Shown here: piece by piece, positions 53,478-62,727 of the stretch
How the letters are laid out: each line of letters begins with the position of its first letter
Numbering within the stretch: position 1 is the first letter of the stretch
Assembly (NCBI RefSeq): GCF_017254845.1
Contig: NZ_JAFKCU010000003.1
Location: 434,001-498,000 of the forward strand
Reading direction: 5' to 3'
DNA: 64,000 nucleotides
From: Algoriphagus pacificus
GTDB lineage: Bacteria; Bacteroidota; Bacteroidia; Cytophagales; Cyclobacteriaceae
Made by a program: the position numbers and the translations under genes
The notes under the pieces: generated by a model
What the model saw: only the letters and a program-made list of their open reading frames with translations
Databases searched by the model: none
What the model was told of the DNA's origin: nothing

Positions 53478-55154
53478 ATGCTAACAATGAAGCGAACCAG
53501 AGCACAGGAATCCAGAGCTGCTATTGAGCGCATGTACATTACAATGCGCCATTTATTTACAAGAGGTAGTTATAAACCAATGGGAATCTCCGGAGAAAGC
53601 TTGGTTAGTGCCTTAATGGTTTTGAGTCCTGAGATCTATGGTACAGTTACAGATCCAGAAAAGCTAGAGCTGGATGGTTTGCTTTATGTGATGGAGCGAC
53701 TTCCCAGAGGAATTGAGGAATGTCGGTTCGTAAGATTAATCAGCAGAGAAGGATACGAAACTTCCCATTTGCAACCTTTAGTTCCTGCCAAAAGGAAAAG
53801 AAACTGCTACCGATTGGATGAGCAGGTAATGTATGTGGAAATGACACGTGGTAGGTCCGATATTTATGATATTCTGACCCATTTGACTTTTCTTTACATT
53901 GAATCACGTAAGATCCTTCGCAACAGCACTGACCCGAAAGGAAAGATTTCCCAAAACTGGATCATGCTGGAAGAATTGGTGAAAAAAGAAGCGTCGGGAG
54001 AGACCTTTGAAAAAGAAGCTGCAAGTGCTTACCTGAGCCATTTAATCGGCAGAACCTATGAGGAAACCATAGCAGCCGTTGATAAATTTGAGAAATCCGC
54101 CAATTCAAATAGCCTTTTCTCCATCGTCTATCACATGGGTCGTTTGGCTTTGGATGAAAGTGCAAAGAATCTAGACAGAGAGATTTCTTTTTCCGCTACC
54201 CTTCGGGAAAGAGTGGGTCACCATGTTTACGGAGAACTCTGGGCTAGAAGAATCAAATTGGTCTTGGATGAACATCAACTGATCAAGAGGCCTATTCATG
54301 TGATTTCTGCCAATCTGCATTCTGTGCTCAATACCATTTATGCACCTCAGTTATTAGGAGTAAAAGACTATGAGTCCTTGGAGAAAATCGTCATGGATAT
54401 CAGTGTCAAAGCAAAAGGAAATAAAGGAAAGGCTATTTATGATTATGCCTTAAAGCATGGCTTTATTGACTTGCCTGATGAGTCAGGAACCAATATCGGA
54501 GCTCAGATCATCGATACTGCCTTGTTGGAAAAAGATGAGTTGATTCCGGGAATCAAGCTTCCAAAAGAAAAAGAGAAAAGACCTGTTTTTGTGGTAATGG
54601 ATTATGCCTTTGGGGAACAAGCCTATGAATGTTTTGATGAGTTATTGAAGCCTTTTAAAGGAAGTAATAAAGATATTCCGCTAAATGTAGTTTCCACAAG
54701 CATCATGGGGAAAGCTGGGATTCTCTATGGAGGAAAAGGAGATCTGATGATTCCTAATTCGCATATTTTCGAAGGAACTGCAGACAATTACCCATTCAAA
54801 AACGAACTGAAAAAGTCAGACTTTGAAGGTTATGGATTGGGAGTTTACCAAGGATCCATGATTACGGTTTTGGGCACTTCCCTTCAAAACAGGGATATTC
54901 TAACTTATTTCATGGAGTCTAGCTGGAATGCAGTAGGCCTGGAAATGGAAGGAGCACATTATCAAAAAGCGATTCAATCAGCTTCAAAAATCAGAAGAAG
55001 TATCAGACCAAATGTAAAAGTTTTGTATGCCTATTACGCTTCAGATAATCCTTTGGAAACTGGAAGTACCTTGGCCTCTGGAGCATTGGGAATGGAAGGA
55101 GTAAGACCAACTTACTTAATCACTTATAAGATTCTGGAAAAGCTATTTAAATAA
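53478..55154 (+). CDS. conserved Bacteroidota protein with nucleoside-phosphorylase-like C-terminus
   Basis: 558 aa, cytoplasmic; start 53478 or 53487 are both possible. The N-terminal 330 residues are helical (IERMYITMRHLFTRGSYKPM; YDILTHLTFLYIESRKILRN). The C-terminal part (about 370-558) has VFVVMDYAFGEQAYECFDEL, IMGKAGILYGGKGDLMIP and VGLEMEGAHYQKAI. The last resembles the E-M-E-G-A motif of nucleosidases and purine nucleoside phosphorylases, as in AMP nucleosidase. I believe the family is annotated as DUF6909, from memory. Precedes a strong terminator. Confidence 0.75.
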   Translation: MLTMKRTRAQESRAAIERMYITMRHLFTRGSYKPMGISGESLVSALMVLSPEIYGTVTDPEKLELDGLLYVMERLPRGIEECRFVRLISREGYETSHLQPLVPAKRKRNCYRLDEQVMYVEMTRGRSDIYDILTHLTFLYIESRKILRNSTDPKGKISQNWIMLEELVKKEASGETFEKEAASAYLSHLIGRTYEETIAAVDKFEKSANSNSLFSIVYHMGRLALDESAKNLDREISFSATLRERVGHHVYGELWARRIKLVLDEHQLIKRPIHVISANLHSVLNTIYAPQLLGVKDYESLEKIVMDISVKAKGNKGKAIYDYALKHGFIDLPDESGTNIGAQIIDTALLEKDELIPGIKLPKEKEKRPVFVVMDYAFGEQAYECFDELLKPFKGSNKDIPLNVVSTSIMGKAGILYGGKGDLMIPNSHIFEGTADNYPFKNELKKSDFEGYGLGVYQGSMITVLGTSLQNRDILTYFMESSWNAVGLEMEGAHYQKAIQSASKIRRSIRPNVKVLYAYYASDNPLETGSTLASGALGMEGVRPTYLITYKILEKLFK

Positions 55155-55160
55155 TTTTGA

Positions 55161-55189
55161 AGCCGGTTGTTAACAGCCGGCTTTTTTTT
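55161..55189 (+). terminator. intrinsic terminator
   Basis: GC-rich inverted repeat AGCCGGTTGTT / AACAGCCGGCT followed by eight T, 6 bp past the preceding stop codon. Confidence 0.9.
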
Positions 55190-55226
55190 GCGTCTTTTTA
55201 TTAGATTCAATTCTACTGTTATTCCA

Positions 55227-55571
55227 ATGGCAAAACTCAGATTTCTTATCCTACTAGGTTTTTTATTGACTTTTAGTCAAAGTTGTATCAATGGTCTTAA
55301 TCCCAATTACATAGAATTCTATTGGGAGCAGACTGGTTGCGCAGATCCCTGGGCTGGGGAATCAATAAATTCGGAAGCAAAAATCAGTGAGGCTTTGGTT
55401 GCTTACCTTAAAGATGAAGGGATCAGAGGAGCTAAAGTGAAAGATTTTAAATCTGATGGTGTTGAAGCAGTTTGCTTGGCATGTACTTGTACTACGGGAG
55501 TTAAAATCTATGTTGAAGTACCTAAAACCTCTAAAAATAAAATGCTGGAGCTAGGTTTTAAAGAAGCCTAA
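55227..55571 (+). CDS. small cysteine-containing lipoprotein
   Basis: 114 aa from the ATG at 55227; the longer frame from 55167 runs into the terminator. Lipoprotein signal FLILLGFLLTFSQSC. The mature part holds WEQTGCADPW and a CLACTC motif (three Cys in six residues) near residue 90, then a beta-strand GVKIYVEVP. The cysteines could form disulfides or bind metal. Family not recognised. Confidence 0.68.
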   Translation: MAKLRFLILLGFLLTFSQSCINGLNPNYIEFYWEQTGCADPWAGESINSEAKISEALVAYLKDEGIRGAKVKDFKSDGVEAVCLACTCTTGVKIYVEVPKTSKNKMLELGFKEA

Positions 55572-55590
55572 AAGTTCAGCCATTAAATTT

Positions 55591-55627
55591 AAAAAGCCTT
55601 CCAATTTATTTTTTGGAAGGCTTTTTT
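55591..55627. terminator. bidirectional intrinsic terminator
   Basis: Stem AAAGCCTTCCAA / TTGGAAGGCTTT with A-run before and T-run after, between the convergent lipoprotein and M20 genes. Confidence 0.9.
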
Positions 55628-55634
55628 GTTTCTG

Positions 55635-57092
55635 TTACTGTAAGTTGGAATTGATCGGAGGTGGTCCTGGAGGAACCATTCCCTGATATACATAATCCCC
55701 TTTATTCGCTTTGAAATCAGCTTTAACTGCTTCTACCAATTCTGGATTTTGAAATAAATCTACCATGGTCATAGACAAAGCTTTGGCAGCATAAGCCATT
55801 CCCTTGTGACCGATAGACATCCCGCCAGCAGCAACTACAGCCCAAGAATGCCAAGGCGTCCCGTTTGGAGCTGTTGTAGCTGAAAGTCTGATTGTTGGTA
55901 CTACATAACTCACGTCACCCACGTCTGTACTTCCACCCATGCTATGTTCAGCAGTTTCTTCCATCGGTTCAATCACTGAAACCAATCCAATTTGTGGTTT
56001 ATCAGTTGCCTCCTGAATCTTTTTTGCAAACTCCTGCTCTTCGGCTGAATAGGAAATAGGACCAAGTGTTTCCAGATTCTTTTGAAGCGCAGCTGATCCA
56101 GTTCTGTTGACCAGAACTTCATGGATACCTGAAATCAAATTCACTTTGTAATCAACATTAGCCAAAATAGCCGCCCCCTGAGCCATTTTCTCTACTTGCT
56201 CATAAACAGGCATCAAGCCTTCTCTGCTGCTATCTCTTACTCTGACCCAAATCCTACTATAATCAGGAACCACATTGACTACCTGGCCAGCATCTTGGAT
56301 ATGATAATGAATTCGTACTGTTGGTTTGATATGCTCTCTGTAATAATTGATTCCTGTGGTGTACAATTCCAAGGCATCAGAGGCACTTCTACCATTCCAA
56401 GGGTCTGCAGCAGCATGAGCAGCCTGACCAAAAAATTCTACTTGAAAGTCAACCAGTGCTAATCCTTTTTGTACAGCAGCTTTGGTTTCTGCTGCAGGAT
56501 GCCAATCCATCACTACATCCACGTCTTCAAAAAGACCTGCTCTAATCATCCAGAGTTTGCCGAAAAACTTTTCTTCTGCTGGAGTTCCATAGAATCTAAC
56601 TGTGCCTTTGATTTTTCCTTCTTCAATCAAATCCTTTATCGCTGCTGCAGCACCCAGAGATGCCACACCAAACAAGTTATGACCACATCCATGTCCTGGA
56701 GCATCTTCATGCAGAGGACTCTTGTAAGGGACTTTATTCTGGGATAAACCAGGAAGCGCATCAAATTCCCCCAAAATGCCAATAACCGGTGAACCGGACC
56801 CATATTCTGCTACAAAGGCAGTAGGAATCTCTGCAACTCCTCGTGTCACCTTAAAACCAAGACTTTCTGCATAATCAGATAAAGCCGCAGCAGATTGTGT
56901 TTCCTTAAAAGCGATTTCCTCAAATGACCAGATTTTATCACTCAAGTCTGTCAAATTGGAATAACGCTCATCTACTGATTGGATAACTTCTTCTTTTAAA
57001 GGATTGGGCTTTGCTTTCTTCTGAGCAAGCAGAGGAAAACTGGCGCTCATTCCCAAAGCTAAAAGCAGGAGGGAAGTATAGATTTTTCTCAT
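55635..57092 (-). CDS. secreted M20-family amidohydrolase (AbgB-like)
   Basis: 485 aa, signal peptide ending FPLLAQ. Metal-binding motif PGHGCGHNLFG (Cys/His), then GTPAEEKFFGKLWM (Glu-Glu), DWHPAA (His) and a dimerisation domain of about 100 aa with FGQAAHAAADPWNGRSA. This is the pattern of p-aminobenzoyl-glutamate/indole-acetyl-amino-acid hydrolases. It probably removes acyl groups from amino acids or short peptides in the periplasm. Likely an independent transcript, as 142 bp and a hairpin separate it from the gene upstream. Confidence 0.9.
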   Translation of the reverse strand: MRKIYTSLLLLALGMSASFPLLAQKKAKPNPLKEEVIQSVDERYSNLTDLSDKIWSFEEIAFKETQSAAALSDYAESLGFKVTRGVAEIPTAFVAEYGSGSPVIGILGEFDALPGLSQNKVPYKSPLHEDAPGHGCGHNLFGVASLGAAAAIKDLIEEGKIKGTVRFYGTPAEEKFFGKLWMIRAGLFEDVDVVMDWHPAAETKAAVQKGLALVDFQVEFFGQAAHAAADPWNGRSASDALELYTTGINYYREHIKPTVRIHYHIQDAGQVVNVVPDYSRIWVRVRDSSREGLMPVYEQVEKMAQGAAILANVDYKVNLISGIHEVLVNRTGSAALQKNLETLGPISYSAEEQEFAKKIQEATDKPQIGLVSVIEPMEETAEHSMGGSTDVGDVSYVVPTIRLSATTAPNGTPWHSWAVVAAGGMSIGHKGMAYAAKALSMTMVDLFQNPELVEAVKADFKANKGDYVYQGMVPPGPPPINSNLQ

Positions 57093-57183
57093 AGGGTTGA
57101 TGGTTTTTATTTGATTTTAAAGTAAGTAAAAAGATTTGATCTGAATATAGAATACGCCAAGTCTTAAAGGTTTAAATTTAAAA

Positions 57184-57204
57184 TAGCAGCCTTGTGAGCT
57201 GCTC
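57184..57204 (-). terminator. possible terminator
   Basis: AGCAGC...GCTGCT hairpin with an A-rich flank on the left, placed 30 bp past the stop of the minus-strand gamma-glutamyltransferase gene. Confidence 0.5.
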
Positions 57205-57234
57205 TTTTATTAATATTAAATAAGAGGTGACCAA

Positions 57235-59103
57235 TTACCAAGCGATGCCATAATCATCACCATAATCACTTGATCCTCCCCAGAAACTTCCATGCTTCCA
57301 ATCAAACCAAATAGCATTCAAAGGGCCTGAAGTCTTATTCCATAATTCGATTGAATATCCTCTAGAGGCAAGTTCTTTTGTGATCCAAATGGGAGTATCA
57401 TCTCTCAAAACAATTGCTCCAGGTCTGATTTCATGATCTCCGAAAGAACTTTGCATCTGATAAGAGTTGAAATTTGCTGCTTCAGTTGCAGCTTGAATGT
57501 CCATTCCAAATTCAACTACATTCAAGAAAAGCTGTAATAGATTTTGATCTTGGGAATCTCCCCCTTGAACAGCAAAGGCTAAGAATGGCTTTCCATCTTT
57601 CATTGCCAAACTTGGAGTTAGCGTGACTCTTGGTCTTTTTCCTGGTTCGGGAAGGTTAAATGGACTGATCTTTTCATCCAAAACAAAACTTTGCATTCGC
57701 TGGGAAAGTCCAACCCCCGTATTTCCAGCAACCACAGCAGGAATCCAACCGCCACTCGGGGTAACGGAAACAACCCATCCTTCATCATCTGCAGTTTCTA
57801 CTGATGTTGTACCGCTTAGAAAATCCGAAAGAAACTTCTCATCCAAGTTCCTATTAATTTGTTCAGTGCTAAGTTCGGCTAAAGCCATTTGGTTTTTTTT
57901 CAGAAGATCCAAATGGGGATTAGTCTCGCCTTGAAAAGGATAGGGGTCACCTGCCATAATTTTGGGATCATTATTTTCTCCGATCTGTTTTGCACGCTCT
58001 TTTGCATAATCTTTTGAGAGTAAACCTTTCATAGGAGATTTAACAAAAGCTGGGTCTCCGTAATAGAAATCACGGTCAGCAAATGCCAAACTCATTGCCT
58101 GATAAACTGTATTGATGTAGTTCGCGGAATTATAGCCCATGGACTTCAGGTCAAAATTCTCAAGGATATTCAAAGATTGGAGGAGGGCAGGTCCCTGAGT
58201 CCATTCCTGAAGTTTGTAAACATCAATTCCTTTATAGTTTACATGTAGCGGCTCTTCGATTTTGACTTTCCAATTTGCCAAATCCGCTTCGGTGAATAAG
58301 CCTCCTTGTTCACGAGTACCTCTTACTATTTCCTTTGCGATATCCCCCTTATAGAATCTGTCATAGGCTGCATAAATCGCCTCTTTTCTGGATTTTCCTG
58401 CGGACAAAGCTTCTTTCTCTGCTTCTACCAACTTAGAAAGCGTTTTATAAAGGTCTTCCTGTACAAATATTTCTCCCGGAGATGGTGCTTCTCGATCTTC
58501 ACCTAGATGAGGTAAAAATATTTTTTTAGAATAAGGCCATTGCTTGATTCTGGCTTTTTGTGCCTCCATTGCATTGGCTGTTTGGGCTTCGATTGGATAG
58601 CCTTTGGCAAGTTCCATCGATGGTTTCAATACCTGCTCCAAACTCATGGTTCCATATTCCGCTAACATGGTCATGATTCCTCCGGGCGTTCCTGGAGTTG
58701 TCGCTGCCAAAGGTCCGAATTGAGGAGGGTAATCCATTCCCTGAGATTTGTAGAATTCTACAGTTGCACCTGTTGGAGCATAGCCCAAAGCATTGATTGC
58801 AATGACTTTTTTGGTATTTGGATTATAAATTAAGGCTTGGGTTTCTCCTCCCCAAGAGAGCACATCCCACATGGTAGAAGTAGCTGCGATCATAGCACAA
58901 GCAGCATCAACGGCGTTTCCTCCTTGTTGAAAAATCGCTGCGCCAGCTGTTGCACCCAAGGGTTTTCCAGTTATTGCTACCCAGTTTTTGCCATGCAAAA
59001 TGGGTTTGTTATTGGGTGTGGTACCTGCACCAAGGCCGGGAAGCCCTTGTGCAAATCCATTTAGAGAAATGAGGGTAAAAACGAATAAGTAAAACTTTTT
59101 CAT
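57235..59103 (-). CDS. gamma-glutamyltransferase family protein
   Basis: 622 aa, signal peptide ending LNGFAQ. Ntn-hydrolase of the GGT family. The N-terminal part has ATAGAAIFQQGGNAVDAACA. The autocleavage/nucleophile Thr is in GTTSVETADDEGWVVSVT, and GSDYGDD-rich ends follow. Classical GGTs have GTTHxSV; here Ser replaces His after the Thr pair, a modest variation. Would transfer or hydrolyse gamma-glutamyl groups of glutathione-like peptides in the periplasm. Starts 18 bp after the upstream gene, so the two form an operon. Confidence 0.9.
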   Translation of the reverse strand: MKKFYLFVFTLISLNGFAQGLPGLGAGTTPNNKPILHGKNWVAITGKPLGATAGAAIFQQGGNAVDAACAMIAATSTMWDVLSWGGETQALIYNPNTKKVIAINALGYAPTGATVEFYKSQGMDYPPQFGPLAATTPGTPGGIMTMLAEYGTMSLEQVLKPSMELAKGYPIEAQTANAMEAQKARIKQWPYSKKIFLPHLGEDREAPSPGEIFVQEDLYKTLSKLVEAEKEALSAGKSRKEAIYAAYDRFYKGDIAKEIVRGTREQGGLFTEADLANWKVKIEEPLHVNYKGIDVYKLQEWTQGPALLQSLNILENFDLKSMGYNSANYINTVYQAMSLAFADRDFYYGDPAFVKSPMKGLLSKDYAKERAKQIGENNDPKIMAGDPYPFQGETNPHLDLLKKNQMALAELSTEQINRNLDEKFLSDFLSGTTSVETADDEGWVVSVTPSGGWIPAVVAGNTGVGLSQRMQSFVLDEKISPFNLPEPGKRPRVTLTPSLAMKDGKPFLAFAVQGGDSQDQNLLQLFLNVVEFGMDIQAATEAANFNSYQMQSSFGDHEIRPGAIVLRDDTPIWITKELASRGYSIELWNKTSGPLNAIWFDWKHGSFWGGSSDYGDDYGIAW

Positions 59104-59121
59104 AAGATTGGTTTGGTGGTA

Positions 59122-60189
59122 TTAATCAGTTTCATCCAGTAATTGGCTCATGATAGGCCTAAATCCAGGAAATTGAGAATTGTAATGGGTAAATAACTGG
59201 AACAGTCCACTGGGATCTTTTAGGTCTATTCCATTCTTTTCTGCATAATCAGACATGTCCTCTGCTTGGTCTCCAAAAACTGCAAAGATCTTTTTTCTAC
59301 TTGTTGGCATTTGAATTACATTTTTTCCTTCAAGGAAATAATAGACATTTCGCTTGATGATCTGATCATTTCTATTTCCAACCATCAAAGCTGTATTATA
59401 ATTGGATTCCTTAAAAACAGCCATGGTCCTTCTCATCAAGGGTAATTCTCCATCTACCAGCACCTCGAAAAACCCAGCAATTGGAGAACCTTCATCTTTA
59501 AAATCCATTCCGTTGACAAAATACCTAGGTACTTTATAAGTGGAATCCACCCACACAAAATTCTGGATCCGAAGCCCTGGCATCACGGAAACCAAGTTGT
59601 TTTCAGGTTCCATGATTTCAAACATGTTAGATATGATATTATACCTGACACGGAATCCTTCCAATAATTCCTGATCTCTATAAAGGAGGAGAGAGGCTGT
59701 ATTCCATTTTTGATCCAAGTAATTGTTGCCTTCTACTTTTTTGGCTTCAGGAGCAATTCCATAGACAGTATTCCCAATCATATTTGGCCTGTCATTGAAT
59801 AAATTAGTGATGTTATTTGCCCGGATGGTTTTCTGTAATGCTGCCCCGGAACCTTCAGCTCCAAACTTAACCAAGTACAAATCTCCAAGATCTATATCTT
59901 CTGAAAGCCGGACAACCTTTTCTAGTTTGTTGTAACCAGGAAAGCTTAATATCAAGTTATACTTATCTCCCAAGACTTTTTCTATCGCGAAATTCCCTCC
60001 GGAACTGGAGACTTCTCCAAACGCCGTTCCTCTTAAGGTAACACTAACACCGTCCAGGTATTCTTTTGATTCAGAATCGACTACTCTTCCTTTGATCTGA
60101 AAAGTTTGAGCTGCTACAGCAAAAGAAAGAAAGGTGAGAATAGGGATGAATAACACCCTCAAGAAAATAAGTGACTTAAGATGATTCAT
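59122..60189 (-). CDS. carboxypeptidase-regulatory-like domain protein, outer-membrane associated
   Basis: 355 aa, signal peptide ending AVAAQ. Residues about 25-105 are a CarboxypepD_reg-like beta-sandwich (FQIKGRVVDSESKEYLDGVS; LILSFPGYNKLEKVVRL). The remaining 250 residues form an unassigned domain with FVWVDSTYKVPRYFVNGMDF and VLVDGELPLMRRTMAVFK. It lacks a plug or barrel. First gene of the operon with gamma-glutamyltransferase; perhaps a surface or periplasmic binding partner. Confidence 0.7.
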   Translation of the reverse strand: MNHLKSLIFLRVLFIPILTFLSFAVAAQTFQIKGRVVDSESKEYLDGVSVTLRGTAFGEVSSSGGNFAIEKVLGDKYNLILSFPGYNKLEKVVRLSEDIDLGDLYLVKFGAEGSGAALQKTIRANNITNLFNDRPNMIGNTVYGIAPEAKKVEGNNYLDQKWNTASLLLYRDQELLEGFRVRYNIISNMFEIMEPENNLVSVMPGLRIQNFVWVDSTYKVPRYFVNGMDFKDEGSPIAGFFEVLVDGELPLMRRTMAVFKESNYNTALMVGNRNDQIIKRNVYYFLEGKNVIQMPTSRKKIFAVFGDQAEDMSDYAEKNGIDLKDPSGLFQLFTHYNSQFPGFRPIMSQLLDETD

Positions 60190-60313
60190 AATTTGCCCTT
60201 AATTAATAACGATAGATTAGTAATATAACCTAATTGATGTAAGGATTCTAATTTACGAATGGATACTGTCATTAACTTAAAATGGGAATGATAAATTGGC
60301 TAAAAAGCTATTT

Positions 60314-60346
60314 TTTGGGTTTCTGCTTTATTATGGGCTATATTTG
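60314..60346 (+). promoter_or_regulatory. Bacteroidota-type promoter of the DEAD-box gene
   Basis: TTTG (60314-60317), 21-nt spacer, TATATTTG (60339-60346): a full match to the -33 TTTG / -7 TAnnTTTG consensus. Transcription should begin near 60353, giving a 5' leader of about 50 nt before the start at 60403. Confidence 0.75.
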
Positions 60347-60402
60347 GTAAACATGTTGTAATTCAACAAGTTTTTTTACAAACTAGAAAATCACACCAAG
60401 CA

Positions 60403-61797
60403 TTGGATTTCTCCTCTTTTAACTTTGAACCTTCGCTCCAGGAAGGACTTGATGCAATGGGTTACGAACAACCCACTCCAATCCAAGAAAAAGCCATACC
60501 AGTCATACTAGAGAATAAGGATTTAATCGCCTGTGCACAAACAGGCACAGGCAAAACTGCCGCGTTTATTCTTCCAGTATTGAATAAAATTTCCAAATCA
60601 GGAACAGGAAAATTAGACACTCTGGTTTTGGCACCAACTCGTGAATTAGCAATACAAATTGATCAGCAAATTCAGGGCTTTTCATATTTCCTTGGGGTCA
60701 GCTCAATTCCAATTTATGGAGGAGGAGACGGTATCGTATGGGAGCAACAAAAGAAAGCCTTAGAAACCGGGGCTGAAATTGTAGTTGCTACTCCAGGCCG
60801 ATTGATAGCTCTACTTGCAGGTGGTAAAATTGACTTAAGTTCTTTGAACCATCTTATTCTTGATGAGGCAGATCGAATGATGGACATGGGATTCTCTGAT
60901 GATATTCTGAAAATTGTGAATTACCTACCGAAGGACAGACAGACAATCTTATTCTCGGCTACAATGCCTTCAAAAATCCGTCAGTTCAGTATGAAAATCC
61001 TGAACAAGCCGGAAGAGATTTCTATCGCAATCGGTAAAACAGCAGAAGGAGTCACTCAATCCATGTTTTCTGTTCACGATGGACAAAAGGAGGAATTGGT
61101 ACGTCATATTCTTTCTCAGAAACAATATGAGGCAGTAATCATTTTTTGCTCTACTAAAGAGAAAGTAAAAGGGCTTTACAAAGTACTTCGAAAGCAATTT
61201 GAAATTGAAGCTTTCCACTCGGACCTAGAGCAAGTAGATCGTGAAAAGATCATGTCTGCTTTCAAAAATAAAGCAGTTAAAATCCTGATCGGCACAGATA
61301 TTATTTCCAGAGGGATTGATGTGGTCGGAATAGAATTAGTCATCAATTTTGATACACCAAGTGATCCTGAAGATTATGTTCACCGAGTAGGTCGAACAGC
61401 CAGAGCAGATAAAGAAGGAGAGGCTATCACTTTTGTCAACCAAAAGGATCAGCAGAAATTTGCGAGAATAGAGAAACTTATTGGAATGGAAATAACCAGA
61501 AATCCAATGCCAGAAGGATTTGAACCAGGACCAGTTTACCTAGGAGAAAAATCAAAATCAGGCCATGGCGGTGGTAATCATTCTGGTGGATTCAAGAAAA
61601 AAGGAAATTCCAATAATTCGGGTAAAAAGAAAAAATTCCCTCCTAGACAAAAAGCAGAGGGAAGCCAATCTTCTCCAAACACATCATCTAATCCACCAGC
61701 TGAAAAGCCGAAAGCAAAATCAAGCGAACCTCAGACTTCTAATACCGAGTCTTCTAAACCAAGCAAATACGGACAGAGGAAGAACGTAATTGATTAA
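60403..61797 (+). CDS. DEAD-box ATP-dependent RNA helicase (RhlE-like)
   Basis: 464 aa; TTG start, as no ATG precedes the conserved MDFSSFNFEPSLQEGL. Q motif PTPIQEKAIPV, motif I AQTGTGKT, motif Ia PTRELAIQI, motif II DEAD in LILDEADRMMDMGF, motif III SAT, motif VI HRVGRTARA. A basic, Gly/Ser/Asn/Lys-rich tail of about 80 aa binds RNA. Unwinds RNA structures in ribosome biogenesis or decay, and is often cold-induced. Preceded by a canonical promoter; followed by a strong terminator. Confidence 0.96.
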   Translation: MDFSSFNFEPSLQEGLDAMGYEQPTPIQEKAIPVILENKDLIACAQTGTGKTAAFILPVLNKISKSGTGKLDTLVLAPTRELAIQIDQQIQGFSYFLGVSSIPIYGGGDGIVWEQQKKALETGAEIVVATPGRLIALLAGGKIDLSSLNHLILDEADRMMDMGFSDDILKIVNYLPKDRQTILFSATMPSKIRQFSMKILNKPEEISIAIGKTAEGVTQSMFSVHDGQKEELVRHILSQKQYEAVIIFCSTKEKVKGLYKVLRKQFEIEAFHSDLEQVDREKIMSAFKNKAVKILIGTDIISRGIDVVGIELVINFDTPSDPEDYVHRVGRTARADKEGEAITFVNQKDQQKFARIEKLIGMEITRNPMPEGFEPGPVYLGEKSKSGHGGGNHSGGFKKKGNSNNSGKKKKFPPRQKAEGSQSSPNTSSNPPAEKPKAKSSEPQTSNTESSKPSKYGQRKNVID

Positions 61798-61839
61798 ATC
61801 TAAAGGCTTTTCATAAGGGAGCATTTGTATTGTTATTCT

Positions 61840-61873
61840 AAAGTACTTCAGGTAAATTGAAGTACTTTTTATT
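61840..61873 (+). terminator. intrinsic terminator
   Basis: Perfect 11-bp stem AAAGTACTTCA (61840-61850) / TGAAGTACTTT (61858-61868) followed by T-rich sequence. Confidence 0.88.
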
Positions 61874-61888
61874 TTTAAAACTAAGGCA

Positions 61889-62716
61889 ATGCAATATATC
61901 CGGTATAAATCTACAGGATCCTCCGTTTCATTTTTACAGGAGCTATTAGGAGCACTTGGGTATGAAGTCCCCAATTCAGGTTATTTTGACCTGATCACTG
62001 ATGCAGCCGTAAGAGATTTTCAACTCAAAAATAATTTAGTGGTAGATGGGGAAGTAGATGTAAAAACTTGGACAGTTCTTCTGGTTAAAACAAATCCAGG
62101 GGATGCATTCGGAGATAAATTTTTGGGAGAGCAAGATTTAATAGACTTTGCTGAAACATATCAATTAGAGCTTCCTGCGGTCAAAGCTGTAAATGAGGTA
62201 GAAAGCAGTGGAAAAGGTTTTTTAATTGATGGAAGGCCTAAAATTTTATTTGAAGGACATGTCTTTTGGAGAAAGCTCAAAAGTATGGGAATCAAGCCTG
62301 AGGACTTGTCAACCCCAATTAATGAGAGCGTTTTATATCCCAAATGGACTAAAAAGTACTATTTATCTGGTACGAGGGAATATGAAAGATTGGAACTTGC
62401 CTTATCAATTTCAGATGATCCGAGATTGAAAGAAGCTGTACTTGGATCGGCTTCTTGGGGTAGCTTTCAAATCATGGGATACCATGCCACCAATTTAGGA
62501 TATAGCAGCGTTTCAACTTTTGTGGAAGAAATGAAAGTACATGAAAGAAACCATCTTCAGGCTTTCGGCAGATTTATTAAATTCTATGGTTGTCTGGCCT
62601 TTTTAAAATCCCTTGAATGGGCAAAATTCGCCAAATGCTATAATGGTTCGGCTTTTGCAGAAAATAAATACGATTTAAAACTGGCGAAAGCCTATTCAAA
62701 ATATTCACTCATTTAA
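61889..62716 (+). CDS. N-acetylmuramidase family protein with peptidoglycan-binding domain
   Basis: 275 aa, no clear signal peptide. Residues 1-70 are a PG_binding_1 domain (GSSVSFLQELLGALGYEVPN; AAVRDFQLKNNLVVDGEVD). Residues about 85-275 fit the N-acetylmuramidase (DUF3380) fold: VNEVESSGKGFLIDGRP with the catalytic Glu, ILFEGHVFW, and GSASWGSFQIMGYHATNLGY. This is the domain order of phage endolysins, so it could be a prophage-derived or self-acting muramidase. No other phage gene is nearby. The next gene starts 11 bp later. Confidence 0.88.
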   Translation: MQYIRYKSTGSSVSFLQELLGALGYEVPNSGYFDLITDAAVRDFQLKNNLVVDGEVDVKTWTVLLVKTNPGDAFGDKFLGEQDLIDFAETYQLELPAVKAVNEVESSGKGFLIDGRPKILFEGHVFWRKLKSMGIKPEDLSTPINESVLYPKWTKKYYLSGTREYERLELALSISDDPRLKEAVLGSASWGSFQIMGYHATNLGYSSVSTFVEEMKVHERNHLQAFGRFIKFYGCLAFLKSLEWAKFAKCYNGSAFAENKYDLKLAKAYSKYSLI

Positions 62717-62727
62717 CTTAGAAAATT

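Noticed and set aside
61889-62716. Prophage endolysin as sign of a prophage
   Set aside because: The domain order fits endolysins, but no holin, structural or integrase gene lies within several kb. The next gene is DinB-like.
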